A DNA stretch of 50,147 bases from Methanomicrobia archaeon JdFR-19 (lineage in GTDB: Archaea > Halobacteriota > Methanosarcinia > DSM-18856 > Methermicoccaceae), in assembly GCA_002010075.1 (NCBI GenBank), contig MTMG01000008.1, forward strand, positions 1-50,147, written 5' to 3'. The position numbers and the translations under genes are program-made. How positions within the stretch are numbered: position 1 is the stretch's first letter; each line of letters opens with the position of its first letter. Below are positions 28,288 through 37,855 of the stretch, piece by piece. The notes under the pieces were generated by a model that did not search any database, was not told where the DNA came from, and worked only from the letters and a program-made list of their open reading frames with translations.

Positions 28288-29346
28288 TTATGTGTTTCTA
28301 CGGAGTGCAATGGAAAGTACTATTACAATCGAGCTTATTATAAACATTTCATTGATTGATAGAACTCTGCTAAAAAGTCCAAGTAAGGGAGGGACTATAG
28401 AAAACCCTGCATATATTGCTGTGTTGAGAATCCCCATGGCAAATCCTCTGTTTATTCTACTTCTCTCTATTAGTTGTGAGACATCACATACAATACCCAC
28501 GAATGCAAGTCCTGACCCTCCTCCCATGATAAACAGTCCGAGTGGGGTGTAAGCAGAGAGAAACGTTCCGAGTGCTGTCGTTATTATGCCAACCACAGTT
28601 ATGTTTCTGATAGGGACTCTCCATGCAACCTCTGAAAACACCATTGCACCCAAGTACACACTCCCGAGGGCAATGCCAAGATACAGCTTCGATAGTTCTG
28701 CATAGAATGGATAGAAGGCAAGAACTACACCAGTGAATCCAAACAGAACAAAACATACTAACGATATGGGTGTCAAAGTCTTTGCTCTCTCAAAATCACT
28801 ACCTACATCATAAGAAATTTTATGAGGTTCATCAGTCGTTCTTAAACCAGCTAAACAGAGTATTGCCAGAAGGAATGTAAATACATACACACTACCTTTG
28901 AGTACAAGCAGAGACAACCCTCCCCCAGCCACCATTCCCATAACGAGACCAAAATTTATCATGAAGTTGAACTGCCCAACTCTCATTCTATTTCTTGGCA
29001 ACATCGAAACCAGTGATAGGGCGGGAGGGAAAAATGCACCACATCCAATCCCTTCGAGTACCCTCATAAGAACCAGTATAGTTGGGTCATCAAAAAAGGA
29101 GATACCAACACCAGAAATGAAACTCAATACGATGCTAAACAATATGATACGCATGTACCCATATCTATCTGAAAGCATACCAAATGGCAAAAGCGATACC
29201 ATTGCCCCACCAAAATACGCTGAGAACAATATACTCGACATCACGACACTTTCTGAAAGCATGTCAAGTATGGGAACTATTGAGTTCGAAAGTCCCATTA
29301 TTGAGAATACTCCTCCATATATGAGAAGAAGTCTCCTGTCTAACAT
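28288..29346 (-). CDS. Major facilitator superfamily transporter
   Basis: 352 residues with about 10-12 hydrophobic segments and the MFS loop motif GMLSDRYGYMR after helix 2, plus RVLEGIGCGAFFPPA in helix 4. It lacks one long loop and looks slightly shorter than the usual 12-helix length (about 400), yet no break is seen. The substrate is unknown. It lies 13 bases downstream of the aCPSF1 gene on the same strand. The stop is TAA. Confidence 0.85.
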   Translation of the reverse strand: MLDRRLLLIYGGVFSIMGLSNSIVPILDMLSESVVMSSILFSAYFGGAMVSLLPFGMLSDRYGYMRIILFSIVLSFISGVGISFFDDPTILVLMRVLEGIGCGAFFPPALSLVSMLPRNRMRVGQFNFMINFGLVMGMVAGGGLSLLVLKGSVYVFTFLLAILCLAGLRTTDEPHKISYDVGSDFERAKTLTPISLVCFVLFGFTGVVLAFYPFYAELSKLYLGIALGSVYLGAMVFSEVAWRVPIRNITVVGIITTALGTFLSAYTPLGLFIMGGGSGLAFVGIVCDVSQLIERSRINRGFAMGILNTAIYAGFSIVPPLLGLFSRVLSINEMFIISSIVIVLSIALRRNT

Positions 29347-29359
29347 TCATAACCCTCAT

Positions 29360-31273
29360 TTAAAGAAGTCTGACCGTCTCAAGATTGAGAGGAGAACGAG
29401 TCTGTATCTGGTATTTCTTGTATATGGAGGAAGCAAGCTCAACACAAGCCTTTTCATCTCCATGGTTTGTTACCACATAACTCGGTTTGGGAGATATGTT
29501 ATGGACATAGCTCATAAGCTGTCTTCGGTCTGAGTGTCCTGAGAATCCATCCACAGTTTCTATTTGCATTCTCAATTTTATCGTTTCTATCCTTCCGTTC
29601 TTGGTGTATGGTATTTCACTCCAACCCTTCTGTATGCGTCTCCCTATTGTGCCTTCGGCTTGATAACCAACGAATATGAGTGTGTTCTTTTCTATGGGAG
29701 CCATTGCGTTGAAGTATTCCATCACAGGCCCACCATTGAGCATGCCAGACGTGGCAAGAATGACACACGGCTCTGTATCGTCTATGATCTCCAGCCTCTT
29801 GTCCTTGCTATCCACTCTGACAAAACAATCTGATAGGAAAGGGTTCAATCCTCTCCTGAATATCATATCCCTAAGTTCATTGTTCAGGTATTCAGGATGA
29901 GTTGTGTGGATTGCAGTTGCTTCCCATATCATGCCATCGAGATAGATGGGTATCTCTTCCATCACCCCTTTTCTTATTGCCTCCTCAAGAACAAGCATCA
30001 CCTCTTGACTTCTACCGACTGCGAATGCTGGTATGAGAACCCTTCCCCCCCTCTTGACTGTCTCATTCACCACCTTTATCAAATTTGATTCTGCGGTTCT
30101 TCTTGAGGGCTGGTAGTCTTGACTCCCGCCATAGGTTGCTTCCATCACAAGGGTCTCCACTCTCGGAAATTTACATACCGCCGGGTCGAACAACCTCGTT
30201 TTTTCGAACTTGAAATCTCCCGTGAATACGACGTTATGGTGTCCTTCTCCTATGTGGAAGTGGCATATCGCTGAGCCGAGTATATGCCCCGCATTGTGGA
30301 AGGTGAGTTTTATGTCTGGAGTGATATCAGTTACCTCCCCATAGCCAAGAGGAATCGTGTATTTCAGAGCTTTTCTTATCAGAGAAGAATCATAGGGTAT
30401 TGTTTTTCCTTCCCGTGCTGCAACCTCTATATAATCGAGTTGGAGCAGTACCATAAGGTCTCTGGTTGGGGGTGTGACATACACTGGCCCCTCGTATCCG
30501 TACTTGAACAGGAGGGGAACGAGACCAGAGTGGTCAAGATGGGCATGTGTGATTACAACAGCGTCAATACCGTTTAGAGGTGTTGCCTCTGGGATGTTTA
30601 GGTAGGGTGTGATACGGTTTTCAGAGCCAACGCTAACACCACAATCAACAAACACACGACTTGCCGGCGTCGAGATAAGAGTACAGCTCCTGCCAACTTC
30701 TCTAAATCCTCCGAGAGCTGTGAGTCTGACCCACCCTTCTTCGAGTTCGAGAGGTCTGTGTATTCTTCTTCCTATCGTCCTCAAAATCTTTTTTCTCTCG
30801 TCTCTGATATCTCTCATGTACTTTCTGATGTTGGTCACAGTTGTAGAGTCTATAGGAGGCGCCCTGATCGCAATCGGACTCCATCCTATCTTCTTTGTGA
30901 TCTCTCTGAGTGTTGAGCCATGTTTTCCTATCACGATGCCCGGCTTCTCAGTTTCTATAAAAACCTCTCCAGTGTCTGGGTCGAAATGGAGGTTTTTGAT
31001 GCCAGCCTCCTCAGGGACAATATCTTTTATGATGTCAGTAGCCCTTTCAGGCTCCATGAGTATGTTTGGGTCTGGTCTTATGACTATCCTCTTCCTGAGG
31101 TCTTTTGCAAGCTTTCTTACGAGATTTCCACCCTCCGCAAAGCTCTGAGGGTCTTTTGTGTATATCACAAGTTCAGGCCCCTCGAATTCTATGCTTGTTA
31201 TGACCACATTGGAAGGAAGCAGTTCCTTTATCTTCTCTTCTATTTCTTTCAGGACGTCCTCCACTGACCCCAT
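29360..31273 (-). CDS. aCPSF1 (FttA), beta-CASP ribonuclease / transcription terminator
   Basis: 637-residue archaeal CPSF73 homologue, which cleaves nascent RNA and drives transcription termination. Two KH-like domains occupy about 1-170 ([14 protein letters not shown] is the KH loop), the metallo-beta-lactamase fold follows with HAHLDH at 243-248, and the beta-CASP and C-terminal metal motifs are [39 protein letters not shown] and [10 protein letters not shown]. It ends just before the MFS gene and starts 16 bases after psmB. The stop is TAA. Confidence 0.95.
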   Translation of the reverse strand: MGSVEDVLKEIEEKIKELLPSNVVITSIEFEGPELVIYTKDPQSFAEGGNLVRKLAKDLRKRIVIRPDPNILMEPERATDIIKDIVPEEAGIKNLHFDPDTGEVFIETEKPGIVIGKHGSTLREITKKIGWSPIAIRAPPIDSTTVTNIRKYMRDIRDERKKILRTIGRRIHRPLELEEGWVRLTALGGFREVGRSCTLISTPASRVFVDCGVSVGSENRITPYLNIPEATPLNGIDAVVITHAHLDHSGLVPLLFKYGYEGPVYVTPPTRDLMVLLQLDYIEVAAREGKTIPYDSSLIRKALKYTIPLGYGEVTDITPDIKLTFHNAGHILGSAICHFHIGEGHHNVVFTGDFKFEKTRLFDPAVCKFPRVETLVMEATYGGSQDYQPSRRTAESNLIKVVNETVKRGGRVLIPAFAVGRSQEVMLVLEEAIRKGVMEEIPIYLDGMIWEATAIHTTHPEYLNNELRDMIFRRGLNPFLSDCFVRVDSKDKRLEIIDDTEPCVILATSGMLNGGPVMEYFNAMAPIEKNTLIFVGYQAEGTIGRRIQKGWSEIPYTKNGRIETIKLRMQIETVDGFSGHSDRRQLMSYVHNISPKPSYVVTNHGDEKACVELASSIYKKYQIQTRSPLNLETVRLL

Positions 31274-31289
31274 TCAGCTCCCCTGTGTT

Positions 31290-31898
31290 TCATTCGTTTA
31301 TCTTCAGCTCATCCACTTCAACCCACTCAAATCCTTCTTTTGTTATCTTCACAATTTCCACACCATCACCACTCGCAGCATCTCTTCTCATTGCTGCCTG
31401 CAGTGCCTTGAACGCAAGTTTCACTCCTTCATCTGTGCTCATGCCCTCACGGTATTGGTCTTCAAGCACTCCATATGCTATTGGAGAACCAGAGCCTGTT
31501 GCAACTACCTTCCTCTCTTCAACCTGTCCTCCCAAGAGGTCGAGAGAATATACTGATGGACCTCTTGTATCAAATCCTCCAACCAACAGCTGAACGAGGA
31601 AGAAGTATTTGTTTGCACTCAGTATGTTTGAGAGCAGTGTTGCTATCGCTCTCACACTCATAGGCTCCCCCTTCCGTACTTTGTGCAATCTTGCCTCTGC
31701 GCTGAGTATCCTCACAAGGTGCTGTGCATCACCTACAGCACCTGCAGTTGTCATTCCTACAAGGTCATCGATTTGGTAGATCTTCTTTGCTTCGTGCGTC
31801 GCTATGAACGTTCCCATTGTTGCCCTTCTTTCACTCGCAAGTACAACTCCATCTTTGCATACTATACCTATTGTGGTTGTTCCTTTCAGTTCCTTCAT
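31290..31898 (-). CDS. psmB: Proteasome beta subunit
   Basis: Catalytic subunit of the 20S proteasome, 202 residues. A six-residue propeptide (MKELKG) precedes the catalytic Thr7 in [24 protein letters not shown]; the conserved Lys (ERRATMG context) and the C-terminal SGDGVEIV also match. The alpha subunit is not in the window. It is followed after 16 bases by aCPSF1, a grouping of protein and RNA decay genes also seen in other Euryarchaeota. The stop is TGA. Confidence 0.95.
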   Translation of the reverse strand: MKELKGTTTIGIVCKDGVVLASERRATMGTFIATHEAKKIYQIDDLVGMTTAGAVGDAQHLVRILSAEARLHKVRKGEPMSVRAIATLLSNILSANKYFFLVQLLVGGFDTRGPSVYSLDLLGGQVEERKVVATGSGSPIAYGVLEDQYREGMSTDEGVKLAFKALQAAMRRDAASGDGVEIVKITKEGFEWVEVDELKINE

Positions 31899-31950
31899 TC
31901 AAACCCCTCAAGGTTTAGAAAAACAGATACATCAGATTGTACTAATGCCA

Positions 31951-31960
31951 TCTATATAAG
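31951..31960 (+). promoter_or_regulatory. TATA box upstream of the 120-residue unknown gene
   Basis: TCTATATAAG lies about 45-50 bases before the ATG at 32004, which predicts a leader of about 20-25 bases. It is the main reason to regard the small downstream gene as real. Confidence 0.5.
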
Positions 31961-32003
31961 GATTTCTCTAAAAAATATTAAAGATGGAGGATTATTGTGG
32001 TGT

Positions 32004-32366
32004 ATGGAAGGATTTGCTGATGTAATACTTAAAGTGGTTTATGAATATGTGAAACAAGGAGATGCAGAGGAGTTATGCTCGCGTATTTGTTCGTTCATTG
32101 GAATAACAGCAAAAGACCCTATTTCGGTTGTGAATGCGGTGGGGGAAGCTGTCGTAGATCACGGTCTTGCAAAGGGATTTGAGAGCATGGAACTCATAGA
32201 TGGCGCAATCTCTCTGAATTTTTGGGGATGTGAAAGTGATTTGAAGGGCGTTGATGTGGTTCTTGTGTGTGCATTGCTTTCGAAAGTGGGGGAGGAGTAT
32301 GAGGTCGTTGAAACAGTCTCTGATAACCAACACCAGTACCTTCTTCGACCTCACTCAAGCACCTAA
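32004..32366 (+). CDS. Small cytoplasmic protein of unknown function
   Basis: 120 residues beginning MEGFADVILKVVYEYV; alpha/beta pattern, acidic, no signal peptide or membrane segment. I do not recognise the family. A TATA box precedes it, codon use looks like its neighbours, and the reading frame is intact to TAA. It converges on the ADP-kinase gene and overlaps the read-through end of that gene by 16 bases. No other function can be given. Confidence 0.6.
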   Translation: MEGFADVILKVVYEYVKQGDAEELCSRICSFIGITAKDPISVVNAVGEAVVDHGLAKGFESMELIDGAISLNFWGCESDLKGVDVVLVCALLSKVGEEYEVVETVSDNQHQYLLRPHSST

Positions 32367-33445
32367 TGAATGTATCCTCCTGTGAAAGCATCACCAAGCC
32401 CGACTGTTGTCTTTGGTTTATCGACCAACAGTGAAGGAACAACACATTCGATAACGTCCCCATACAAAACTGCTCCGTTCTCATCACCACCCATCCTATG
32501 GGCAAGCTCGACTCCTTTCTTGCTTGGTGGAGTCGAGATATCTGGCTTGAGGTTCTCGAGCGTTCCATGAGATGCAAGGAAGGACGCAACCCTCACTCCA
32601 CATCTCATACCTTCCAGAACCTTCTCAACTCTCTCCTCGCATGCGATGGTTGCATACACAAAGTCCTTGGTATGTACATATACGATGGGAATCCCCCACA
32701 TTTCTAGGGCATTTTTTAGGTTACTGGAACCCAGAAGTTCGGACATTTCCTCCTCATTGAATCCCAGACTCTATATATCAATCTCAGCAAGCACTCTTTT
32801 CACAACTTCGATGTTGGCTATCGAGCCGAGTTCTACATGAATCTCAATTCCTTCTTTGTTCATCTTTTTCAGAAAGGAGAGGGCTGGTTCAATGTCTTCA
32901 AACTTTCTTACCAGATGAAACCCGGATGCAAACATACCCTCGAATTCTTTTATATGTTCCAATGCTTCTTTTTCGAATTCAGGATTCAAACAAAGCTAAG
33001 AATTTAACGGGTCATATGTAAAAATGACCCTATCGCTATTTTTTATAAAAATATCCCCAAAGTACCCTCTTTCAAACTCGAAAACATAATGAACACACTC
33101 TCCTTCAGTACTCACAGGTGGGACAATAACACCTTTTGGTATAAGGGGCAACACATCAGGAGAGACAACGTTGAGCATGGGCCCATCCCCAAGCAACGAT
33201 AGAACTTTGGCAACGTTTGCAGCATTCCCTCCCAGTCTGTCCTCACCCCGGATGTGAGATAACATCAGGGCAACATCTCTATTCACAACATACTCTTTCC
33301 CTTTACCAGATTTCATATGTGAGAGAATTGTTTCAACGACATTGGTTGCCCCCTTTCTTTCTAACTCATTCAAGACACCCTTGCTCACTTTGATAACTCT
33401 ATCTATGTTGGAATTGAAGCCACACAATACTTTCACAATACTCAT
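32351..33445 (-). CDS. ADP-dependent sugar kinase (glucokinase/phosphofructokinase family) with three in-frame TAGs (codons 150, 225, 361)
   Basis: ADP-dependent kinase of the modified archaeal glycolysis, ribokinase-like fold. Three consecutive standard-code fragments are pieces of one protein: KVLCGFNSNIDRVI and DRLGGNAANVA (first), then after TAG 32996-32998 the FASGFHLV and GIEIHVELGS region, then after TAG 32771-32773 SLGFNEEEM, the NXXE metal motif (Asn230, Glu233), and finally KTTVGLGDAFTGG with the catalytic Asp352. A last TAG at 32363-32365 lies three codons before a TGA. At 364 residues it is shorter than typical 450-residue members. I cannot tell glucose from fructose-6-phosphate specificity. 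Confidence 0.85.
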
Positions 33446-33525
33446 ATACCATAGATGGATATATATGAATGGGGTTGATATTATTTGGGTTAAGCAGTTG
33501 AAGTTTATTTGTCTGTGGTGGTCAT

Positions 33526-33786
33526 ATGAGTGGGAGGATAGTGGTATACACTACGAGTCGTTGTCCGAGATGTAAGGTCTTGAAGGAGTTTTTGAAGAGC
33601 AAGGGCGTGGAGTATGAGGAGAAAAGCCTTGAGAATCCAGAGAATGTGGTTGACCTCAGATTAAGTGGAGTCTTCGTACTTGAAGCACCGATACTTCAGG
33701 TGGGGGATAAATACTTACAACCATCAGAACTTTTTGATCAGGGAGTTGTCAAAGAGGACATCCTCATGGAGATGTTGGGTGAGTGA
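33526..33786 (+). CDS. nrdH: NrdH-type glutaredoxin-like redoxin
   Basis: 86-residue thioredoxin-fold protein with the CPRC active site (Cys13, Cys16; VVYTTSRCPRCKVLKEFL), a glutaredoxin-like SKGVEYEE and a C-terminal helix. It directly precedes nrdD (2-base gap), as in methanogens whose anaerobic ribonucleotide reductase takes electrons from a redoxin instead of formate; that role is therefore likely. The stop is TGA. Confidence 0.8.
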   Translation: MSGRIVVYTTSRCPRCKVLKEFLKSKGVEYEEKSLENPENVVDLRLSGVFVLEAPILQVGDKYLQPSELFDQGVVKEDILMEMLGE

Positions 33787-33788
33787 TT

Positions 33789-35912
33789 ATGAAGAGCAAG
33801 GTCATTAGCAGAGATAAAAGGCTTGTACAAAAAACCCTGTTTGGAGAATATGTCTCTCCACTCCCCAAGGTGAGAACAACAGACGGACACATAATGGAGT
33901 GGGACAAAGAAAGGATTGTTGAAACTCTTATAAGAGAGTCGAAATTGGCGGAGCATTTCTATGGTATGCCCCCAATGGACAGAGACACTGCATGGGACGT
34001 TGCGAGGGAGGCTGAGAAGAGAATCATATGGATGAATCCGAAATTCCTCTCAGCTCCTTTGATTAGAGAGGTTGTGAACACGGTTCTACTTGAATGGGGC
34101 TTTCCAGAGTACAGAAACATTCTCACACGCGTCGGCATTCCAGTGTATGATGCATATGAAATAGACATGGGAAAGGGATTTGAGGCAAAGGAGAATGCAA
34201 ACCTTCAGGAGAATGCAGAAACCTCACACAAGAAGAAGGCTGACAAAATATCAAAAGAACAGTATCTCCTTTGCATCCCTCATCATATTGCAGATGCACA
34301 TCTCAATGGGGATATACACATACATGATTTGGAATATTTTGGCACGAGAGCGTTCTGTCAGGATTGGGATTTACGTTATTTCTTCTACTATGGTCTCATG
34401 CCAGACGGTTCTGGAAGAAAAGCATCGGTTGCAGGACCTGCCAAAAAACCAGAAGTTGCAGTACTTCATGCGGTGAAGACACTCGGAAGTGCCCAGACTA
34501 ACTTTGCAGGGGGGCAAGGCTTCTACAACTTCCTCACATTTTTGGCTCCTTACTTGGAGGGACTCTCTTACGATGAAATAGAACAGCTGATGCAGATGTT
34601 TGTTTATGAGATGACACAGATGATGGTTGCCCGTGGGGGGCAGATGGTCTTCTCTTCTGTTCAGCTCACTCCAGGAGTTCCAAAGCTCTGGAGAGACAAA
34701 CCAGTTGTGTATGCTGGAAAAGTTTGGGATGGTTCTCAAGCACCGCTCAGAACGTATGGCGAGTTTGAGAGGGAAACGAGATTGGCGTTCAAGGCATTGA
34801 TGAATGTCATGCTACAGGGGGATGTGATGGGCAAGCCATTCAACTTCCCGAAGCCAGAGATTGCAATCACTCCTGAGTTTCTTAATGATGGTGAAGATGT
34901 GCCTGATGCACCATCCTATGACGAGCTTTATTCGTTATCTTTTGAGCTGACCGCCAAGTTTGGTACCCCATACTTCGACAACCAGATTCCAGCTTATCGT
35001 GGTGGTGGAGAAGGTGTATCATGTTATCAGTGCTGTGCATACCAGTTCTCAAGCACAGCAGAAAATGACGAGCATTTCGAGGATAAGATGTACTTTGTGA
35101 ATGGTGCCCACTTCTCGATGGGTGCGGTTCAGGTCGTATCTATCAACTGCCCAAGGGCAGCATATCGTGCTGGAGGGGAGGACAACAGACTATTTGAAGA
35201 ACTCAAAAGAATGATGGATCTGGCGGTAGAAACATTTCATGTGAAAAAGGGATGGATTGATGAGATTGTGAAGTGTGGAAGGATGCCTTTTGCAACCCAG
35301 AGACCTCGTGATCCGAATACAGGGGAGAAGGGAGCACAGGCTGTTGATATGGATGGCTTAGTTTATACCATAGGTGTTGTGGGCATAAACGAAATGGTTC
35401 AGCACCACACTGGCTATCAGCTTCATGAGTCAAAGGATGCTTTTAAGCTGGCTGTGAGAGCCATGACTGAGATGGAATTCTATGCACGTGAGCTATCTGA
35501 AAAACACAGGATGGAAATCGCACTCGCAAGAACGCCAGCAGAAACAACTGTTCAGAGATTCGCAGTATCAGACTTGCTTAACAGAGAGTACAGAGAATAC
35601 GCCGTAAGGACAATAAAAGGGAATGTTGAGTATGCACTTTCTAACATCAGGGAAACAAGGGATTTGCCCGTATATTACACGAATGGAACCCATGTCCCGT
35701 ATGATGCAGATATTTCTCTGCACGAGCGAGTGATGATTGAGCATATATTCTTCCCCATAGTCGATGGAGGAAACATACTCCACATATTCCTTGGAGAGCC
35801 AAACCCATCGCCTGCCGGACTGAGAGAGTTTGCCATGAACATAGCGAGGAACACCCAAGTCGGATACTTCGCATTCACAAAAGACATGACGTTCTGTCTT
35901 AGCGAGGATTGA
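33789..35912 (+). CDS. nrdD: Anaerobic (class III) ribonucleotide reductase NrdD lacking its C-terminal glycyl-radical tail
   Basis: Reduces ribonucleotides to deoxyribonucleotides. 707 residues from the ATG at 33789. An ATP-cone occupies about 1-100 (KVRTTDGHIMEWDKERIVETL) and the barrel carries the CYQCC active-site cysteines and INCPRAAYR. The homologous part runs to GYFAFTKDMTFCLSED and stops at TGA, exactly where other NrdDs continue with a CxxC...CxxC zinc module and the RVTGY-type glycyl-radical loop. Neither is found in any frame downstream. No nrdG activase is adjacent. Either the tail is a separate gene elsewhere or the protein is inactive or unusual. Confidence 0.9.
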   Translation: MKSKVISRDKRLVQKTLFGEYVSPLPKVRTTDGHIMEWDKERIVETLIRESKLAEHFYGMPPMDRDTAWDVAREAEKRIIWMNPKFLSAPLIREVVNTVLLEWGFPEYRNILTRVGIPVYDAYEIDMGKGFEAKENANLQENAETSHKKKADKISKEQYLLCIPHHIADAHLNGDIHIHDLEYFGTRAFCQDWDLRYFFYYGLMPDGSGRKASVAGPAKKPEVAVLHAVKTLGSAQTNFAGGQGFYNFLTFLAPYLEGLSYDEIEQLMQMFVYEMTQMMVARGGQMVFSSVQLTPGVPKLWRDKPVVYAGKVWDGSQAPLRTYGEFERETRLAFKALMNVMLQGDVMGKPFNFPKPEIAITPEFLNDGEDVPDAPSYDELYSLSFELTAKFGTPYFDNQIPAYRGGGEGVSCYQCCAYQFSSTAENDEHFEDKMYFVNGAHFSMGAVQVVSINCPRAAYRAGGEDNRLFEELKRMMDLAVETFHVKKGWIDEIVKCGRMPFATQRPRDPNTGEKGAQAVDMDGLVYTIGVVGINEMVQHHTGYQLHESKDAFKLAVRAMTEMEFYARELSEKHRMEIALARTPAETTVQRFAVSDLLNREYREYAVRTIKGNVEYALSNIRETRDLPVYYTNGTHVPYDADISLHERVMIEHIFFPIVDGGNILHIFLGEPNPSPAGLREFAMNIARNTQVGYFAFTKDMTFCLSED

Positions 35913-35914
35913 GG

Positions 35915-36463
35915 ATGGAGGTTGAAAAACGTAGGTGGGTTGATTTTCTATTACACGATGCATCTAACTACATACAGGGAGCACGTGGCTACATCGAGAT
36001 TTTGAAGATTTGTGGGGATAAGGGAAAATCAGATGTTTATATACAAAAGTCTCTTGAACAGCTTGACAAATTGATAGAACTCTTAGATTATGCAAATATT
36101 TTAAACAAAATCGAAAAAAAGCAGTTATCATTACAGAAAATAGATGTTGAGGCATATCTTCGCAGATTTTGTACACCTGAATCACAAGGGTGTGTTGTCA
36201 ATGCAGACTCGATGTTGTATGATGCCCTTGATAACCTTGTATAGGTTGCCGAAGAAATGGGAGGAAAGTTTGTTATAACCCCCCAAAAGATAGAGTTGGT
36301 TCTTGACACTGACGAGGATATAAGCATGCTACCATATTTCACAAGGTTCAAGACCGAAAAGGATAGGGTAGGGTTTGGGCTGTCACTTGCGAAACTCGTC
36401 TGTGAGAGGCATGGTTGGGATTTTGATGTTTTTGAGAATAGAGTAGTAATACTTATTCAATGA
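35915..36463 (+). CDS. Small histidine-kinase-like protein with one in-frame TAG (codon 110)
   Basis: About 182 residues: a dimerisation/His-box-like start (DFLLHDASNYIQGARGYIEIL), an N-box-like region DALDNLV followed by TAG at 36242-36244, then VAEEMGGKFVITPQKIELVLD and a G-box GFGLSLAKLVCERHGW. The order fits a HisKA plus HATPase core with no sensor domain. The motifs are degenerate: the N-box lacks the usual second Asn and the DxGxG box is replaced by DTDED, so it may not phosphorylate. It starts 2 bases after nrdD. The stop is TGA and the end overlaps convergent purB by 11 bases. Confidence 0.6.
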
Positions 36464-37799
36464 TGGCATCTTTACTGAGTCTTTCTATCACCATGTCTAC
36501 CTGTTCAACAGCACATCCGATGTAGTTTCTCGGGTTTAACATCTTATCAAGCTCTTCCTTTCTTATGTCCAGTCCCTCTCGTTGTATCACTTTTAGCAGA
36601 GTCTCCCTGAAACTCTCACCCTCATATGCTCTCATCGCGCATTCTCTAACAAGCTCGTGAGCTCTCTGTCTTCCCACTCCTTTCCTTGTCAGCTCTATCA
36701 TCACAGCCTCGGCAAGGTTCACACCATCCATCACCATTATATTTCTCTCGATTCTCTCATGGTTGAATTTGAGCCCGCTCAGTATGTAGTCTGTGAGTCT
36801 GAGCATGTGGTCGAGCAGTATGCATCCTTCTGGGAAAATTATCCTCTCTGGGGCAGAGTTCGTGAGGTCTCTCTCATCCCATAGCACATTGTTCAATAGC
36901 TCTGCTTCAACCAAACCTCTCACAACCCTTGCAAGACCGCAAATCTGTTCAGATTTTATCGGGTTTTTCTTGTGTGGCATTGTTGATGAACCGACCTGTT
37001 TCTCTCCAAAAGGCTCCTCCACCTCTCCTATTTCTGTCCTCTGGAGTGTTCTTATCTCGGTGCATATCTTATCGAGAGTTGTTGCAACGTTTGCCATCCA
37101 CATCACAAATTCTGCATGTCTATCACGTTGGATTACTTGGTTTGCGACCAGCACCTCCCCAAGCCCGAGTATTTCGCACATTCTCTTTCTCACCTTCAAC
37201 CCCTCATAACCCAGTGATGCAAGAGTACCTACCGCCCCTCCAAGCTTGCCGACAAGCAATCTCTTCTTCATCTCTCGCAGTCTCTCGAGGTGTCTGTGTA
37301 TTTCGCATGCCCACACCGCAAACCTCATGCCATAGGTAGTGGGAACACCCACCTGTCCATGCGTCCTGCCAGCGCATACAGTATTCTTGTGTTCTTCTGC
37401 CAACTTCAACAGGGTGCCGAGCAGTATCATAATTCTCTCTTCAAGTATGGAGCAAGCCTTTTTTAGTTGGAGGGCTGTGGCAGTATCGAGTATGTCGTTC
37501 GAAGTCGCACCAAAATGTACCCATTTGCCTCCTTCCCCGCTTCTCTCAGAGAGGGCGAGCACAACCGCCATCATATCATGCTCAATTTCCCTCTCAATCT
37601 CCTTCACCCTCTCAAGTTTAACAACTTTTGAACCTCTCTCGATGTCACTTGCTGCTTTTGTAGGTATCAATCCAAATTCAGCCTCTGCCTTTGCAAGTGC
37701 AATCTCTACGTCGAGAATGTATCTGAAACGAGCCTCCTCGCTCCAGACCTCTCTCATCTCAGGATGACCATATCTATATTCAATCGGATGTATCGCCAT
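36453..37799 (-). CDS. purB: Adenylosuccinate lyase
   Basis: Acts twice in purine synthesis (SAICAR to AICAR, adenylosuccinate to AMP). 448 residues of the fumarase/aspartase superfamily: HFGATSNDILDTATALQL, the catalytic His in GRTHGQVGVPTTYG, and the signature loop VGSSTMPHKKNPIKSEQ with the catalytic Ser. The start MAIHPIEYRYGHPEM is typical. The stop is TAA. Confidence 0.96.
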   Translation of the reverse strand: MAIHPIEYRYGHPEMREVWSEEARFRYILDVEIALAKAEAEFGLIPTKAASDIERGSKVVKLERVKEIEREIEHDMMAVVLALSERSGEGGKWVHFGATSNDILDTATALQLKKACSILEERIMILLGTLLKLAEEHKNTVCAGRTHGQVGVPTTYGMRFAVWACEIHRHLERLREMKKRLLVGKLGGAVGTLASLGYEGLKVRKRMCEILGLGEVLVANQVIQRDRHAEFVMWMANVATTLDKICTEIRTLQRTEIGEVEEPFGEKQVGSSTMPHKKNPIKSEQICGLARVVRGLVEAELLNNVLWDERDLTNSAPERIIFPEGCILLDHMLRLTDYILSGLKFNHERIERNIMVMDGVNLAEAVMIELTRKGVGRQRAHELVRECAMRAYEGESFRETLLKVIQREGLDIRKEELDKMLNPRNYIGCAVEQVDMVIERLSKDAIIE

Positions 37800-37855
37800 A
37801 ATACCTAATCACACAGAATAATATATAATAGGTTGTTAGGAAGGATGGAAATGCT

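Noticed and set aside
35912-35999. The nrdD TGA as selenocysteine followed by the missing tail
   Set aside because: The frame after the TGA reads GWRLKNVGGLIFYYTMHL with no cysteines and no RVTGY-type loop, and a new gene starts 2 bases after it.
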